Notes under the pieces: model-generated
What the model saw: only the letters and a program-made list of their open reading frames with translations
Database searches by the model: none
What the model was told of the DNA's origin: nothing
Assembly: GCA_020025915.1 (NCBI GenBank)
Contig: JAHHRH010000004.1
Coordinates: forward strand, 16,521-80,520
Source of the DNA: Sutterella sp.
Lineage (GTDB): Bacteria > Pseudomonadota > Gammaproteobacteria > Burkholderiales > Burkholderiaceae_F
Reading direction: 5' to 3'
Length of the DNA stretch: 64,000 bases
Shown: in pieces, positions 25,607-35,153 of the stretch
Position numbering within the stretch: position 1 is the first letter of the stretch
Layout of the letters: each line of letters begins with the position of its first letter
Made by a program: the position numbers and the translations under genes

Positions 25607-26761
25607 ATGTTGCTTGAACTTCTCCGTGCCTTTGCTGATACTTTTCCAGCTTTTAACGTTTTTAATTATTTAACGCTACGTGCAGTACTTGCCGCATTGA
25701 CGGCGATGTTGATTGGGTTTGCGCTTGGTCCTTGGATGATTAGGCGCTTACGCAATTTGCACTTTGGTCAGGCCGTGCGTACGGATGGCCCGAAGACCCA
25801 CTTAGTCAAAGACGGGACACCAACCATGGGGGGGGCCTTGATTCTTTTTGCAATTACCACCTCTACCCTTTTGTGGGCTGATTTGTCGAATCGCTTTATT
25901 TGGGTCGTGCTTTTTGTCACTTTGGGGTATGGCGCTATTGGTTGGATCGATGACTATCGTAAAGTGGTGTACCACAACCCGAAGGGGATGAGCGCGCGTG
26001 AGAAATTTACGTGGCAGTCCGTCATTGGTCTGGTCGCTGCGTTTTATTTGGTGTTTGCGCTGTCGGTGCCGGCTAATGGGACCTTGACCGAAACGGTCGC
26101 GGCTTGGGTGGAAGCGGGTTTTCCGCTCAACATTTCAGATAATCTGCATCTCTTGATCCCGTGCTTTAAGGATGTCGCCCTGCCTTTGGGGTTGATTGGC
26201 TTTATGGCCTTTACCTATGTGGTGATCGTGGGGAGCTCAAATGCGGTGAACCTCACTGACGGGCTTGATGGCTTAGCGATTTTGCCGAGCGTGATGGTCG
26301 GTGGTGCCTTGGGGATCTTTGCCTACGTGGTGGGGCGTCCTGACTATGCGTCTTATTTGATCTTTCCGTTTATTCCTGGCGCGGGTGAACTCATTGTGAT
26401 TGCGGGTGCCTTATTGGGCGCAGGTCTGGCTTTCCTTTGGTACAACGCGCACCCAGCTCAGGTCTTTATGGGTGACGTGGGTGCCCTGGCTTTAGGGGGC
26501 TGTTTAGGCACTATGGCCGTCATTACACGTCAGGAATTGGTGCTTGCCGTCATGGGGGGCGTCTTTGTTGTTGAGACGCTATCTGTCATGATTCAAACTG
26601 TGTACTTCCGTCTGTCGCATGGGAAACGTATTTTCTTAATGGCGCCCATTCATCACCACTTTGAATTGAAGGGTTGGAAAGAAACGCAGGTTGTGACGCG
26701 CTTTTGGATCATTACGATGATTTTGGTCCTCATTGGTCTTTCTACGCTCAAGATTCGTTGA
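25607..26761 (+). CDS. mraY: Phospho-N-acetylmuramoyl-pentapeptide transferase
   Basis: MraY transfers phospho-MurNAc-pentapeptide to undecaprenyl phosphate, giving lipid I at the inner membrane. The 384-residue protein has about ten membrane spans and the family motifs KDGTPTMGG (near 66-74), DDYRKV (near 115), NLTDGLDGLA (near 213-222), FMGDVGALALGG and the histidine-rich MAPIHHHFE. ATG 25607 is preferred to GTG 25592 because GGA lies six bases upstream and the N terminus then matches E. coli MraY (LLELLRAF, FNVFNYLTLRA). Confidence 0.97.
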   Translation: MLLELLRAFADTFPAFNVFNYLTLRAVLAALTAMLIGFALGPWMIRRLRNLHFGQAVRTDGPKTHLVKDGTPTMGGALILFAITTSTLLWADLSNRFIWVVLFVTLGYGAIGWIDDYRKVVYHNPKGMSAREKFTWQSVIGLVAAFYLVFALSVPANGTLTETVAAWVEAGFPLNISDNLHLLIPCFKDVALPLGLIGFMAFTYVVIVGSSNAVNLTDGLDGLAILPSVMVGGALGIFAYVVGRPDYASYLIFPFIPGAGELIVIAGALLGAGLAFLWYNAHPAQVFMGDVGALALGGCLGTMAVITRQELVLAVMGGVFVVETLSVMIQTVYFRLSHGKRIFLMAPIHHHFELKGWKETQVVTRFWIITMILVLIGLSTLKIR

Positions 26762-26785
26762 TCACATTCGCATTGGACAGTCATC

Positions 26786-28234
26786 ATGCAGAAGGAATCA
26801 CTTCGTCAGTTGGCTTTAGTTATTGGCCTAGGCGCTTCGGGGCAAGCGTGCGCGCTTCATTTGGCGCGTCGTGGTTGGCAGGTGCGTGTTGCAGATACTC
26901 GTGAAGCACCTGTGGGTGCGAAGCAACTTGCCGAGCGTTTGCCAGAAGCTGAGATTGTGACGGGTGGATTACCCGAGTCTCTTTTGGAAGGGGTTTCGCT
27001 TTTGGTGATGTCGCCAGGGCTTTCACCTTTTTATGGGGATGCTCAACCGATCGTCTCGCGCGCGAAGACTTTGGGTATTGACGTTGTGGGTGAAATAGAA
27101 CTCTTTGCAAGAGCCCTTCAGACTTTATTCAAAGAAAAGGCTTACCATCCCATCGTGATTGGGATCACCGGAACCAATGGCAAGACGACAACAACGACAC
27201 TGGTGACACGTATGGCCAATGCGTCGGGTCGTTATGCAGTGGCAGCTGGCAATATTGGTCCTAATGCAGTCACGGAACTTGATAAAGCGTTAGAAGCTGA
27301 ACGATTGCCTGATGTTTGGGTATTGGAGCTCTCAAGCTTTCAGTTAGCCACGACAACATCACTCGTGTGTCAGTCTGCGGCCATTTTGAATGTGACTGAA
27401 GACCATCTCGATTGGCATGGTGATATGGCGGCCTATGCGGCAGCAAAGGGGCGTATTTTTGCACCTGATACGGTTCGTGTCGTGAATCGTGAAGATGTAG
27501 AGACGATGCGACTCGCGGGCACGGGTCCACACCGTACCTTTGGATCGAACGCCCCTGAGGTTGAGGGTGATTATGGTTTGGTGCAGTGTGACGATGGTCA
27601 ATTGTGGTTAGCGGCCAAGTTGCCTCAAGGTGGCGAAACGTGCTTTACGGCAGAATCGTCGCTACTCATTGCGGGTCGCCACAATGCGATGAACGCATTA
27701 GCGGCTTTGGCTTTGGTCGAAAGTGCAGGGCTACCCCTTGAGCCCGCACTTGAGGCGCTCGCAACGTATCGAGGCGAACCTCACCGTGTGGCGCCAGTGT
27801 TGACTCATCAAGGCGTGACCTTTATTGATGATTCAAAGGGTACAAATGTTGGTGCAGTGGTCGCCGCTCTTAAAGGGTTTGCGGCACAAAGTCGACGCAT
27901 TTTGATCTTATTAGGGGGCGACGGAAAAGGACAAGACTTTTCGCCTCTCGTGGATGCCTTGAGAAACACCACGGGAGCGATTGCACTTATTGGGCGTGAT
28001 GCTGACAAAATTGCGACGGTTCTAGCACCGCTCGAAATTCCGATGTGTCGTTGTGCCACTTTAGAAGAAGCAGTCGATTGGTTGTGGATACATCACCAAA
28101 CGGGTGACGTCTTATTACTGTCACCAGCCTGTGCGTCATGGGATATGTTCCGTGACTATGCAGAGCGTAGTGAACGCTTTGTTGCTTGCGCTCATCGTAT
28201 CAGCGCGGAGGGCTCATTGTGCTCGGACGCATGA
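26786..28234 (+). CDS. murD: UDP-MurNAc-L-alanine--D-glutamate ligase
   Basis: MurD adds D-glutamate to UDP-MurNAc-L-Ala. The 482-residue protein has the N-terminal Rossmann-type LVIGLGASGQACA (11-23), the P-loop GITGTNGKTTTTT (127-139), ELSSFQLATT, NVTEDHLDWHG and the C-terminal LLLSPACASWDMF, all diagnostic for MurD rather than MurC/E/F. It starts 24 bp after mraY and its 3' end overlaps the beginning of ftsW. Confidence 0.97.
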   Translation: MQKESLRQLALVIGLGASGQACALHLARRGWQVRVADTREAPVGAKQLAERLPEAEIVTGGLPESLLEGVSLLVMSPGLSPFYGDAQPIVSRAKTLGIDVVGEIELFARALQTLFKEKAYHPIVIGITGTNGKTTTTTLVTRMANASGRYAVAAGNIGPNAVTELDKALEAERLPDVWVLELSSFQLATTTSLVCQSAAILNVTEDHLDWHGDMAAYAAAKGRIFAPDTVRVVNREDVETMRLAGTGPHRTFGSNAPEVEGDYGLVQCDDGQLWLAAKLPQGGETCFTAESSLLIAGRHNAMNALAALALVESAGLPLEPALEALATYRGEPHRVAPVLTHQGVTFIDDSKGTNVGAVVAALKGFAAQSRRILILLGGDGKGQDFSPLVDALRNTTGAIALIGRDADKIATVLAPLEIPMCRCATLEEAVDWLWIHHQTGDVLLLSPACASWDMFRDYAERSERFVACAHRISAEGSLCSDA

Positions 28235-29412
28235 AAGACGATTGGCAAGCGTCAGGCGGTCTTACTGACCCATATTCAGGGCGTGTCAGTGCGGCGTGGG
28301 AAGTGATGCTTTGTGTCACGGCCTTATTAGCCATTGGGTCGGTGATGGTGTATTCTGCGACCACGATGTTTGCTGACAATTCGCGTTATGGCGTCGATGC
28401 GGGTTACTTCATTGTGAAGCATCTGCAAAGCATCGGCGTGGGATTGTTTGCCTGCTGGGTGGTCACGAAAATTCCTTTGGCGCTTTGGCAAAAGTATGCG
28501 GTGGTTGTGTTTATCGTCGCATTGATTTTGATGGCGGCGGTTCTCGTGCCAGGGGTCGGGCGTTCGGTCAATGGGGCGAGACGTTGGATTGGTTTAGGGC
28601 TCATGAATCTTCAGGTCTCTGAAGTCATGAAAGTGGCCGCATTGATCATAGCGGCTTGGTTTACGGTGAAGCGTCAGGAGTATATGCACTCCTTCCAAAA
28701 GGGGTTTTGGCCTATGGCGCTGATCATGTTGATCATCGTGGCCTTGATTATGCAGCAGCCAGACCTGGGGGCCATGTTCGTGATTGTGGCCGAAATCATG
28801 GGGCTTCTCTTTTTGGGCGGTCTCTCGTTCAAAATTTTTGTCTCTGTGATTGTGGTGATTATTTGTTTTGTGTTTTGGATGATTATCGATACGCCATGGC
28901 GCTTGGGGCGCTTTTTTGCCTATCTAGATCCATGGGCGCCTGAGCATGTGCTAGATAAGGCCTATCAGCTTTCACACTCTTTAATTGCGTTTGGACGTGG
29001 TGAACTTTTTGGTGTGGGGCTAGGAGGGTCTGTCGAAAAGCTTTATTACTTGCCTGAAGCACATACCGATTTCATCATGGCTGTAATTGCCGAAGAGACG
29101 GGATTCGTAGGAGTATGCCTCGTCTTATTTGTTTACTATTGGCTTATTCGCCATGCCTTTGAAATTGGTCGTCAGGCGATTAAACTTGAACGTTATTTTC
29201 CTGGGTTACTCGCTCAGGGGATTGGCGTTTGGTTTGGCGTTCAGGTCACAATTAATGTAGGGGTTGCGTCTGGTTTATTACCCACCAAGGGGCTGACGTT
29301 ACCTTTTGTGAGTTTTGGGGGTAGCGCACTACTTTCAAGCTTGGTTGCGATTGGACTTTTGTTGAGAGTCGACAAAGAGAACAGAATTTTGATGCGCGGA
29401 GGTCAGGTTTGA
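28219..29412 (+). CDS. ftsW: Lipid II polymerase FtsW (SEDS family)
   Basis: FtsW is the septal SEDS peptidoglycan glycosyltransferase that works with FtsI. The 397-residue protein has about ten membrane spans. SEDS landmarks include VPGVGRSVNGARRWI near 110-125, FQPSE-like LQVSEVMK, QPDLGAMFVI and the C-terminal GVASGLLPTKGLTLPFVSFGGSALL. The start is uncertain: GTG 28219 has GGAGGG six bases upstream, while ATG 28231 forms an ATGA overlap with the murD stop. The former is given because of the strong ribosome-binding site. Confidence 0.95.
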   Translation: MLGRMKDDWQASGGLTDPYSGRVSAAWEVMLCVTALLAIGSVMVYSATTMFADNSRYGVDAGYFIVKHLQSIGVGLFACWVVTKIPLALWQKYAVVVFIVALILMAAVLVPGVGRSVNGARRWIGLGLMNLQVSEVMKVAALIIAAWFTVKRQEYMHSFQKGFWPMALIMLIIVALIMQQPDLGAMFVIVAEIMGLLFLGGLSFKIFVSVIVVIICFVFWMIIDTPWRLGRFFAYLDPWAPEHVLDKAYQLSHSLIAFGRGELFGVGLGGSVEKLYYLPEAHTDFIMAVIAEETGFVGVCLVLFVYYWLIRHAFEIGRQAIKLERYFPGLLAQGIGVWFGVQVTINVGVASGLLPTKGLTLPFVSFGGSALLSSLVAIGLLLRVDKENRILMRGGQV

Positions 29413-30509
29413 GTACGACATCTAAACATTTGGTGATTCTTGCCGCTGGTACGGGCGGTCATGTCATGCCTGGTCTTGCCGTGGCGAAAGTCATGGCCGC
29501 GCGCGGCTGGAAGATTACTTGGGTCGGGACAACGACGGGCATGGAAGCTCAGTTGGTTGAACGCCACGGCATTCCTTTTCATGGTTTAGATTTTCAGGGT
29601 ATGCGTGGTCGTGGCGTCTTAGGGGCAATCAAGGGGGGCTTTAAGTTAATGGGTGCTTTTATGGCGGCCAATAAGTTGCTCGGAGAATTAAAGCCCGATG
29701 CCGTCTTTTCAACTGGGGGCTATATTGCAGTGCCCGTTGGGTTTGCTGCAAGCCGTCGCAAGCTACCCTTGGTCATGATGAACTGTGACGCGGATTTGTT
29801 GATGTCGACCAACACACTAATGCCGTTTTGTGATGCCTTGGCGTGCGGCTTTGCGGGTGGTGCACGTACGTTTGCTAAAGAAAAAGGTCGTACGACGGGT
29901 AATCCTGTCCGTCATGACATCGTGGCCATTGCGCCCCCGCAGGATCGTATGGCCGACCGAACAGGACCCCTTCGTGTCTTTGTGTTTGGGGGTAGCTTAG
30001 GGGCACAGGTCTTTAATGAGACGATGCCTCAAGTGATGGCAAGCATCCCGGAAAATGAACGTCCGATTTTAGTTCATCAGACAGGTAAGGGCCGCGATGA
30101 GCCTGTGCGTGTTGCCTACGAAAAATTGGGCGTGAAGGCAGAAGTGGTGCCTTTTATTGACAATATGGCTCAACGTTACGAAGCGTGTGACGTGGTGATT
30201 TGCCGTGCGGGTGCGACGAGTGTCTCTGAACTTTGCGCAGCGGGTGTGGCGAGTATTTTGGTGCCGTTTGTTGCGAAGACTACATCCCATCAGGTCGGTA
30301 ACGCCCGTTACATGGTTGAACGTCATGCAGCCGTGATGGTACCGCAAGAAGAATTTACCCCCGAACGTATGTCCGAATTAATGACGGGCCTTACGCGCGA
30401 TCGTTTGCTAGAGTTGGCCAAGAACGCGCGTGCGACCTCACGCCCGCAGGCCGCAGAAGCCGTCGCATCCTTGATTGAAGAAACCGTGGCCAAAAAGGCT
30501 CTGGCTTAA
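29409..30509 (+). CDS. murG: UDP-N-acetylglucosamine--lipid I GlcNAc transferase
   Basis: MurG converts lipid I to lipid II on the cytoplasmic membrane face. The 366-residue protein begins with the glycine-rich LAAGTGGHVMPGLAVA (11-26) and continues with GTTTGMEAQLV, STGGYIAVPVG, GNPVR, GGSLGAQVFN and the donor-site CRAGATSVSELCAAG and LVPFVAKTTSHQVGNA. It starts at TTG 29409, overlapping the ftsW stop by four bases (TTGA), with GGAGGTCAGG in front. The rare start codon is supported by this site and by the N terminus it gives. Confidence 0.96.
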   Translation: MSTTSKHLVILAAGTGGHVMPGLAVAKVMAARGWKITWVGTTTGMEAQLVERHGIPFHGLDFQGMRGRGVLGAIKGGFKLMGAFMAANKLLGELKPDAVFSTGGYIAVPVGFAASRRKLPLVMMNCDADLLMSTNTLMPFCDALACGFAGGARTFAKEKGRTTGNPVRHDIVAIAPPQDRMADRTGPLRVFVFGGSLGAQVFNETMPQVMASIPENERPILVHQTGKGRDEPVRVAYEKLGVKAEVVPFIDNMAQRYEACDVVICRAGATSVSELCAAGVASILVPFVAKTTSHQVGNARYMVERHAAVMVPQEEFTPERMSELMTGLTRDRLLELAKNARATSRPQAAEAVASLIEETVAKKALA

Positions 30510-30543
30510 GTCGGCCATCGAAGGCACTTCAGGAGAAATAAGA

Positions 30544-31944
30544 GTGAAATTTTTAGTCAATCATCTGCATTTCGTCGGTATTGGTGGCGCGGGTATGAGT
30601 GGCATTGCCGAAGTCATGCTCAATTTAGGCTATGTTGTAAGTGGTTCTGACTTGGCGCGTAGTGCTGTTACTGAACGTTTGCAGTCTTTAGGCGCACGTA
30701 TCTATTACGGTCACGATAAAAAGCATATTCGTGGTGCTGACGCTGTCGTGATTTCGTCCGCAGTTCACGAAGATAATCCTGAGGTTGTTGGTGCGCGTGA
30801 ATTAGATATTCCCGTGGTGCCCCGTGCCGTGATGTTGGCCGAACTCATGCGTTTACGTCGCGGGATTGCGATTGCCGGGGCTCACGGTAAGACCACCACC
30901 ACGTCATTAACCGCATCGCTATTAGCTGCAGGTGGCCTTGATCCAACCTTTGTGATTGGCGGCAAGTTAAATAGCGCAGGTGCCAATGCACGTCTTGGTA
31001 CAGGTGAATTTTTGGTGGCGGAAGCTGACGAGTCCGATGCCTCCTTCTTGAATTTGACGCCTGTGATCTCAGCCGTGACGAATATTGACGAAGACCATAT
31101 GGATACGTATGGGCATAGTTTTGATAATTTGAAGTCCGCTTTTGTGGACTTCTTGGAGCGTTTGCCTTTTTATGGGGTGGCTGTCCTTTGTGCTGATGAC
31201 GAAAATGTTCGCTCGATTCGTCCGCGTGTCACTAAACCGGTTATTTTCTATGGCTTGAGTGATGATGCACAGGTGCGTGCGATTGATGTGCGTGCGTGTG
31301 GGACGCAGATGGCCTTTACGGTTTTGCGTCCGGACCATCCGCCATTGCCTGTGGTGTTGAATTTGCCTGGTTTACACAATGTTCGTAATGCGCTCGCCGC
31401 TGTCGCGATTGCGACGGTAGTGGGGGTGTCTGACGACGCAATTGTGCGAGGTTTGGCAGAATTCCGTGGGGTTGGTCGTCGATTTACGCAGTATGGCGAG
31501 ATTGCCTTGCGTACGTCCGATGGTTCGGTGCGCGGTCACTATCGCTTGATTGATGATTACGGTCACCATCCGCATGAAATGGCTGCGACCTTGCAGGCTG
31601 TACGTGGAGCTTGGCCCAATCAGCGTGTGATCGTAGCTTTCCAACCGCATCGCTATACGCGTACGAGAGACTGCTTTGACGCGTTTGTGGATGTGTTGGC
31701 GGATATCGAAGGTTTGGTACTCGCTGAAGTTTATGCTGCGGGCGAAACTCCGATTGAAGGGGCAGATAGTGAACATTTAGCCAAGGCCATTGTGGCCAAG
31801 GGGCGTCACACGCCAGTGGTTGTCCCTGTGACGGAAGTGGCTCGTGCAATTGAAGCGATGGCCGAAGATGGCGACGTTGTCATTACGATGGGGGCTGGCT
31901 CGATTGGCCGAGTGGCCCCACAGATTGCTGATCAAGCACATTGA
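30544..31944 (+). CDS. murC: UDP-N-acetylmuramate--L-alanine ligase
   Basis: MurC adds the first stem-peptide residue, L-alanine, to UDP-MurNAc. The 466-residue protein has HFVGIGGAGMSGIAEVMLNLGY (9-30) and the P-loop AGAHGKTTTT (111-120), then AEADESDASFL, NIDEDHMDTYG and IDDYGHHPHEM. GTG 30544 is chosen because AGGAG lies about 9 bases upstream and the protein then starts at the usual place; a longer frame runs back into murG. The gene is separated from murG by 34 bp. Confidence 0.96.
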   Translation: MKFLVNHLHFVGIGGAGMSGIAEVMLNLGYVVSGSDLARSAVTERLQSLGARIYYGHDKKHIRGADAVVISSAVHEDNPEVVGARELDIPVVPRAVMLAELMRLRRGIAIAGAHGKTTTTSLTASLLAAGGLDPTFVIGGKLNSAGANARLGTGEFLVAEADESDASFLNLTPVISAVTNIDEDHMDTYGHSFDNLKSAFVDFLERLPFYGVAVLCADDENVRSIRPRVTKPVIFYGLSDDAQVRAIDVRACGTQMAFTVLRPDHPPLPVVLNLPGLHNVRNALAAVAIATVVGVSDDAIVRGLAEFRGVGRRFTQYGEIALRTSDGSVRGHYRLIDDYGHHPHEMAATLQAVRGAWPNQRVIVAFQPHRYTRTRDCFDAFVDVLADIEGLVLAEVYAAGETPIEGADSEHLAKAIVAKGRHTPVVVPVTEVARAIEAMAEDGDVVITMGAGSIGRVAPQIADQAH

Positions 31945-31958
31945 ATTTGGGAAGAATT

Positions 31959-32891
31959 ATGAAATCGTTAGGACGTGTTGTTCTGTTAATGGGTGGCGTT
32001 TCTTCTGAACGTGAGGTCTCTCTCATGTCGGGAGAAGGTGTTTATAACGCACTGCTTGAAAAAGGTGTGGATGTCACCAAGTTCGATCCGAAGACCGATC
32101 GTTTGGAAACCTTAGAAAAGGGTGTTTTTGACCGTGCGTTTATTGCGTTACATGGTCGCTTGGGCGAAGACGGGACGATTCAAGGGGTGTTGAATTACTT
32201 GAATTTGCCCTATACGGGTCCCGGTGTCACGGCGAGCGCTATGGCTATCGACAAGGATTTAACGAAGCGCGTTTGGAAGAGCGCAGGCATTCCTGTGCCT
32301 CAGGGTGTTGTGTTGGCGGCAGACGCATCTGACGATGAATTGGCTCAGGTGATTGAGACTCTCGGGGCGACGGGTTTGGTAGTGAAGCCCGCGCATGATG
32401 GCTCTTCGATTGGTGTGACAAAGTTGAATACGCCGACCGTGGAAACGTTGCGTCAAGCCTTGGCTGAAGCAGCGACGCGTGACCAGACTGTCCTCGTCGA
32501 AGAATATATCCGCGGTCGTGAATTTACTGTGGCGGTGCTTGATGGTCAAGCTTTACCTGTGATCGAAATTCGCGCTCCTGAAGGTGACTACGACTTTAAC
32601 AACAAATATTTTGGCGATGCGGTGAGTTACGATTGTCCGGCGAAGTTAAACGATACCGAAACCGCTTCGTTGTCTGCAACGTGCGAAAAGGCCTTTAAGG
32701 CGATTGGAGCACGTGGTTGGTCGCGTATTGATGCTATGCAACGCTCAGATGGCTCCTTTGTGTTACTCGAGATCAATACGTCGCCTGGTATGACGCCGCA
32801 TTCGTTGGTGCCGATGGCGGCGCGTGCTGTAGGTATGACCTATGGTGACCTTTGCGTTAAGGTACTGTCTCTTGCTCAGACGGACAAATGA
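31959..32891 (+). CDS. ddl: D-alanine--D-alanine ligase
   Basis: Ddl makes the D-Ala-D-Ala dipeptide used by MurF. The 310-residue ATP-grasp enzyme shows the DdlB-type start VVLLMGGVSSEREVSLMSG (7-25), ALHGRLGEDGTIQG, YTGPGVTASAMAIDK, VVKPAHDGSSIGV, EEYIRGREFTVAVL and the metal-binding LEINTSPGMTPHSLVP near the C terminus. ATG 31959 has GGGAAG upstream; a TTG at 31941 overlapping the murC stop is the alternative. It belongs to the same transcription unit as murC and ftsQ. Confidence 0.96.
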   Translation: MKSLGRVVLLMGGVSSEREVSLMSGEGVYNALLEKGVDVTKFDPKTDRLETLEKGVFDRAFIALHGRLGEDGTIQGVLNYLNLPYTGPGVTASAMAIDKDLTKRVWKSAGIPVPQGVVLAADASDDELAQVIETLGATGLVVKPAHDGSSIGVTKLNTPTVETLRQALAEAATRDQTVLVEEYIRGREFTVAVLDGQALPVIEIRAPEGDYDFNNKYFGDAVSYDCPAKLNDTETASLSATCEKAFKAIGARGWSRIDAMQRSDGSFVLLEINTSPGMTPHSLVPMAARAVGMTYGDLCVKVLSLAQTDK

Positions 32892-32926
32892 TAGGCGAGA
32901 GACCCGCGTAAAAGCAGATCTTACTC

Positions 32927-33853
32927 ATGACAAAAACAACAAACCCGACGCCCGTTGAGACGTTAACGCCGGAAGATGCATTAGCCAAGCGCGCGAGAGA
33001 TCGTGCGCTTGCGGCTAAGCGTGAATCACGTCGAGCAACCTTGCGTTTTGGTACAAAAGTTGGCGTGACGCTAGCTGTGGTGCTCGGTATTGCGTTTGGT
33101 GCCGATCGTGTGGCACAAAGCGTAATGCGTTTGCCTGTGTTTCAGTTTTCTAAACTGGAACTCTCAGGCAACTTAACGCGCGTGCCTATCGACCGCGTGA
33201 AAGAAGCCGTTGAACCCATGTTAAAGGGCAACTTCTTTACCGAAGATCTTGAGGCTGTGCGTGCGGCTGTTGAGGCCGTGCCTTGGGTGAGTCGTGCGAT
33301 GGTGCGACGTGTGTGGCCAAATGAACTTCATGTTGAGGTGGAGATTTATCAGGCTTTGGCGATTTATGAAGATGGCCGCTTAGTGGATACGAATGGCCTG
33401 TTGTTTTCGGCAAACCCCGATGAACGCGACAATCCTTCTGAAGCACTCCCTAACTTTTATGGCCCGGTTACACAAACAGCCCTCATTGCACGTTACTACC
33501 GCGAGTTTGTTCGTGCACTGCAACCGATTGGTGCTACGGTCACTGATGTGACGTGTAGCGACCGCGGGAGTTGGAGTCTAGTGATGGCTTCGCCAGACAT
33601 TCCGCCTACGCGGGTGGAACTTGGACAAGAGGAAGTGGGATCTGGCGTGATTGCCAAGCTCGCAGATATGGCTGCGGCTTATCCTCGTGTGGTGGAATTG
33701 ATGGACGGTCCCCCAGCTTCTATTGACCTTAGGTACAATCGGGCTTTCGCGGCTACCCTTCCCGACCGCGAAGCCATGGCAAGACTTCGGGAAGCTAAAG
33801 AAGAAACGGAATCATCGGTCGAAGAGCCCGATGTGACTCAGCCGAATGAATAA
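32927..33853 (+). CDS. ftsQ: Cell division protein FtsQ
   Basis: FtsQ is a bitopic divisome scaffold that links FtsA-side and periplasmic components. The 308-residue protein has a basic cytoplasmic N terminus, one membrane span near 44-64 and a periplasmic POTRA domain (FQFSKLELSGNLTRVPIDRV), followed by WVSRAMVRRVWPNELHVEVEI, the conserved FtsQ beta domain entry. A long acidic tail (KEETESSVEEPDVTQPNE) follows. It sits between ddl and ftsA, overlapping ftsA by 8 bp. Confidence 0.94.
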   Translation: MTKTTNPTPVETLTPEDALAKRARDRALAAKRESRRATLRFGTKVGVTLAVVLGIAFGADRVAQSVMRLPVFQFSKLELSGNLTRVPIDRVKEAVEPMLKGNFFTEDLEAVRAAVEAVPWVSRAMVRRVWPNELHVEVEIYQALAIYEDGRLVDTNGLLFSANPDERDNPSEALPNFYGPVTQTALIARYYREFVRALQPIGATVTDVTCSDRGSWSLVMASPDIPPTRVELGQEEVGSGVIAKLADMAAAYPRVVELMDGPPASIDLRYNRAFAATLPDREAMARLREAKEETESSVEEPDVTQPNE

Positions 33854-35075
33854 CCCGAATGATTATCTTGTTGGCCTAGATGTGGGCTCGCATAAAGTGC
33901 TGTGCGTCATTGCTCGCCCGGGTGATGAGCCTGGATTTTATCGTGTGTTGGGCTATGGGCTTGAATTATCTAATGGGATTCGTAACGGGATTGTGACGGA
34001 CTTGGAAGCTGTTGTGAGTTCTGTCCGTGAGGCTGTTGGTCGTGCGCGTGCTGCGGCGAACATCCCTATGCCTGAAAAAGCGTGGGTTGCGATTGGTGGC
34101 AAAACTTTGACAAGCGAAAACTGTACAGGGACTGCGGTGGTGCGTGGTAACGAAGTGAGGCGTGCTGACGTGGAAGCCGCTGAAAGTAATGCACGTGCTC
34201 ATAGTCGTCAACAGGGACGTCAGCTCATCAAGATGATTCCGCAAGGGTATAGTTGCGGCGATGTGTTTACGAGCTCGTCGCCCATAGGGTTGACGGGCAA
34301 CAAAGTGATGGCGGTCTATCACGCTGTCTATGGGTCAATCTCTAACGCAGAAAATATGAAGCGTTGCGTGCAGCGCTCAGGGCTAGAATTGGCGGGTTAC
34401 GAACCTCATCCGTGGGCCTCAGCAGGGGCTGTGTTGACGGACGCAGATCGCTATTGTGGGACGGTGGTTTTTGATATTGGGGCAGAGACCACATCGATTA
34501 CGCTCTGTTATGAAAACATGATTACGTTGACAGATGTGAGACCCTATGGCGCAGAATTCTTTACGCGAGATATTTCGTCCTTCTTTGCATTGAGCTTAGA
34601 AGAAGCGGAACAACTCAAACGCGTATCGGGACACTGTACGCAAGGCGTATTGCCGACGGATACCGTTCAGGTCAAAGCCGAAGGCGAGCTACGACCGCGC
34701 TTATATTCAAAACAATTGTTAGTTCAAACCCTTCGTGCGCGTGCAGAAGAGTTTTTTACGCTTTATAAGCATCTATTAGAAAAAGCAGGGTGCCTAGACA
34801 AGGTACACTGCGTGGTGCTGACGGGCGGTGGTTCATCGTTACGTGGTATTGATGATGTAGCAAAAGAAGTATTTGGTGTCCCAGTTCGTCTCGGTCGACC
34901 GATATACTTAGAAGACAATTCGCCACTTTCGAAATTGCCTGAGGCGAGTGTTGCCGTTGGTTTGATTGCCGCTGCGGCACAAGGTCAGGCGATGCGTGAT
35001 ACGCGTGGCTATCGGACATTCTCGTTCCCGAGTATATCCGGAAAACTTTCAACGATATTTATTGGGGATTATTGA
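33846..35075 (+). CDS. ftsA: Cell division protein FtsA
   Basis: FtsA is the actin-like ATPase that tethers FtsZ filaments to the membrane. The 409-residue protein starts with YLVGLDVGSHKVLCVIA (7-23) and has the phosphate-binding VVFDIGAETTSI and VVLTGGGSSLRGI segments, and the 1C domain motif VAIGGKTLTSENCTGTAVV. The C terminus (SISGKLSTIFIGDY) looks short and poorly basic compared with the amphipathic helix by which FtsA normally binds membrane. It overlaps ftsQ by 8 bp; ftsZ begins 78 bp downstream. Confidence 0.95.
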   Translation: MNNPNDYLVGLDVGSHKVLCVIARPGDEPGFYRVLGYGLELSNGIRNGIVTDLEAVVSSVREAVGRARAAANIPMPEKAWVAIGGKTLTSENCTGTAVVRGNEVRRADVEAAESNARAHSRQQGRQLIKMIPQGYSCGDVFTSSSPIGLTGNKVMAVYHAVYGSISNAENMKRCVQRSGLELAGYEPHPWASAGAVLTDADRYCGTVVFDIGAETTSITLCYENMITLTDVRPYGAEFFTRDISSFFALSLEEAEQLKRVSGHCTQGVLPTDTVQVKAEGELRPRLYSKQLLVQTLRARAEEFFTLYKHLLEKAGCLDKVHCVVLTGGGSSLRGIDDVAKEVFGVPVRLGRPIYLEDNSPLSKLPEASVAVGLIAAAAQGQAMRDTRGYRTFSFPSISGKLSTIFIGDY

Positions 35076-35153
35076 GCCTTCTATCCTCTGTGAAGTAGGC
35101 AGACAAGATGATTCTCGGCCATAATTAAAAGATTCGACATTTTGGGGTAGAAA

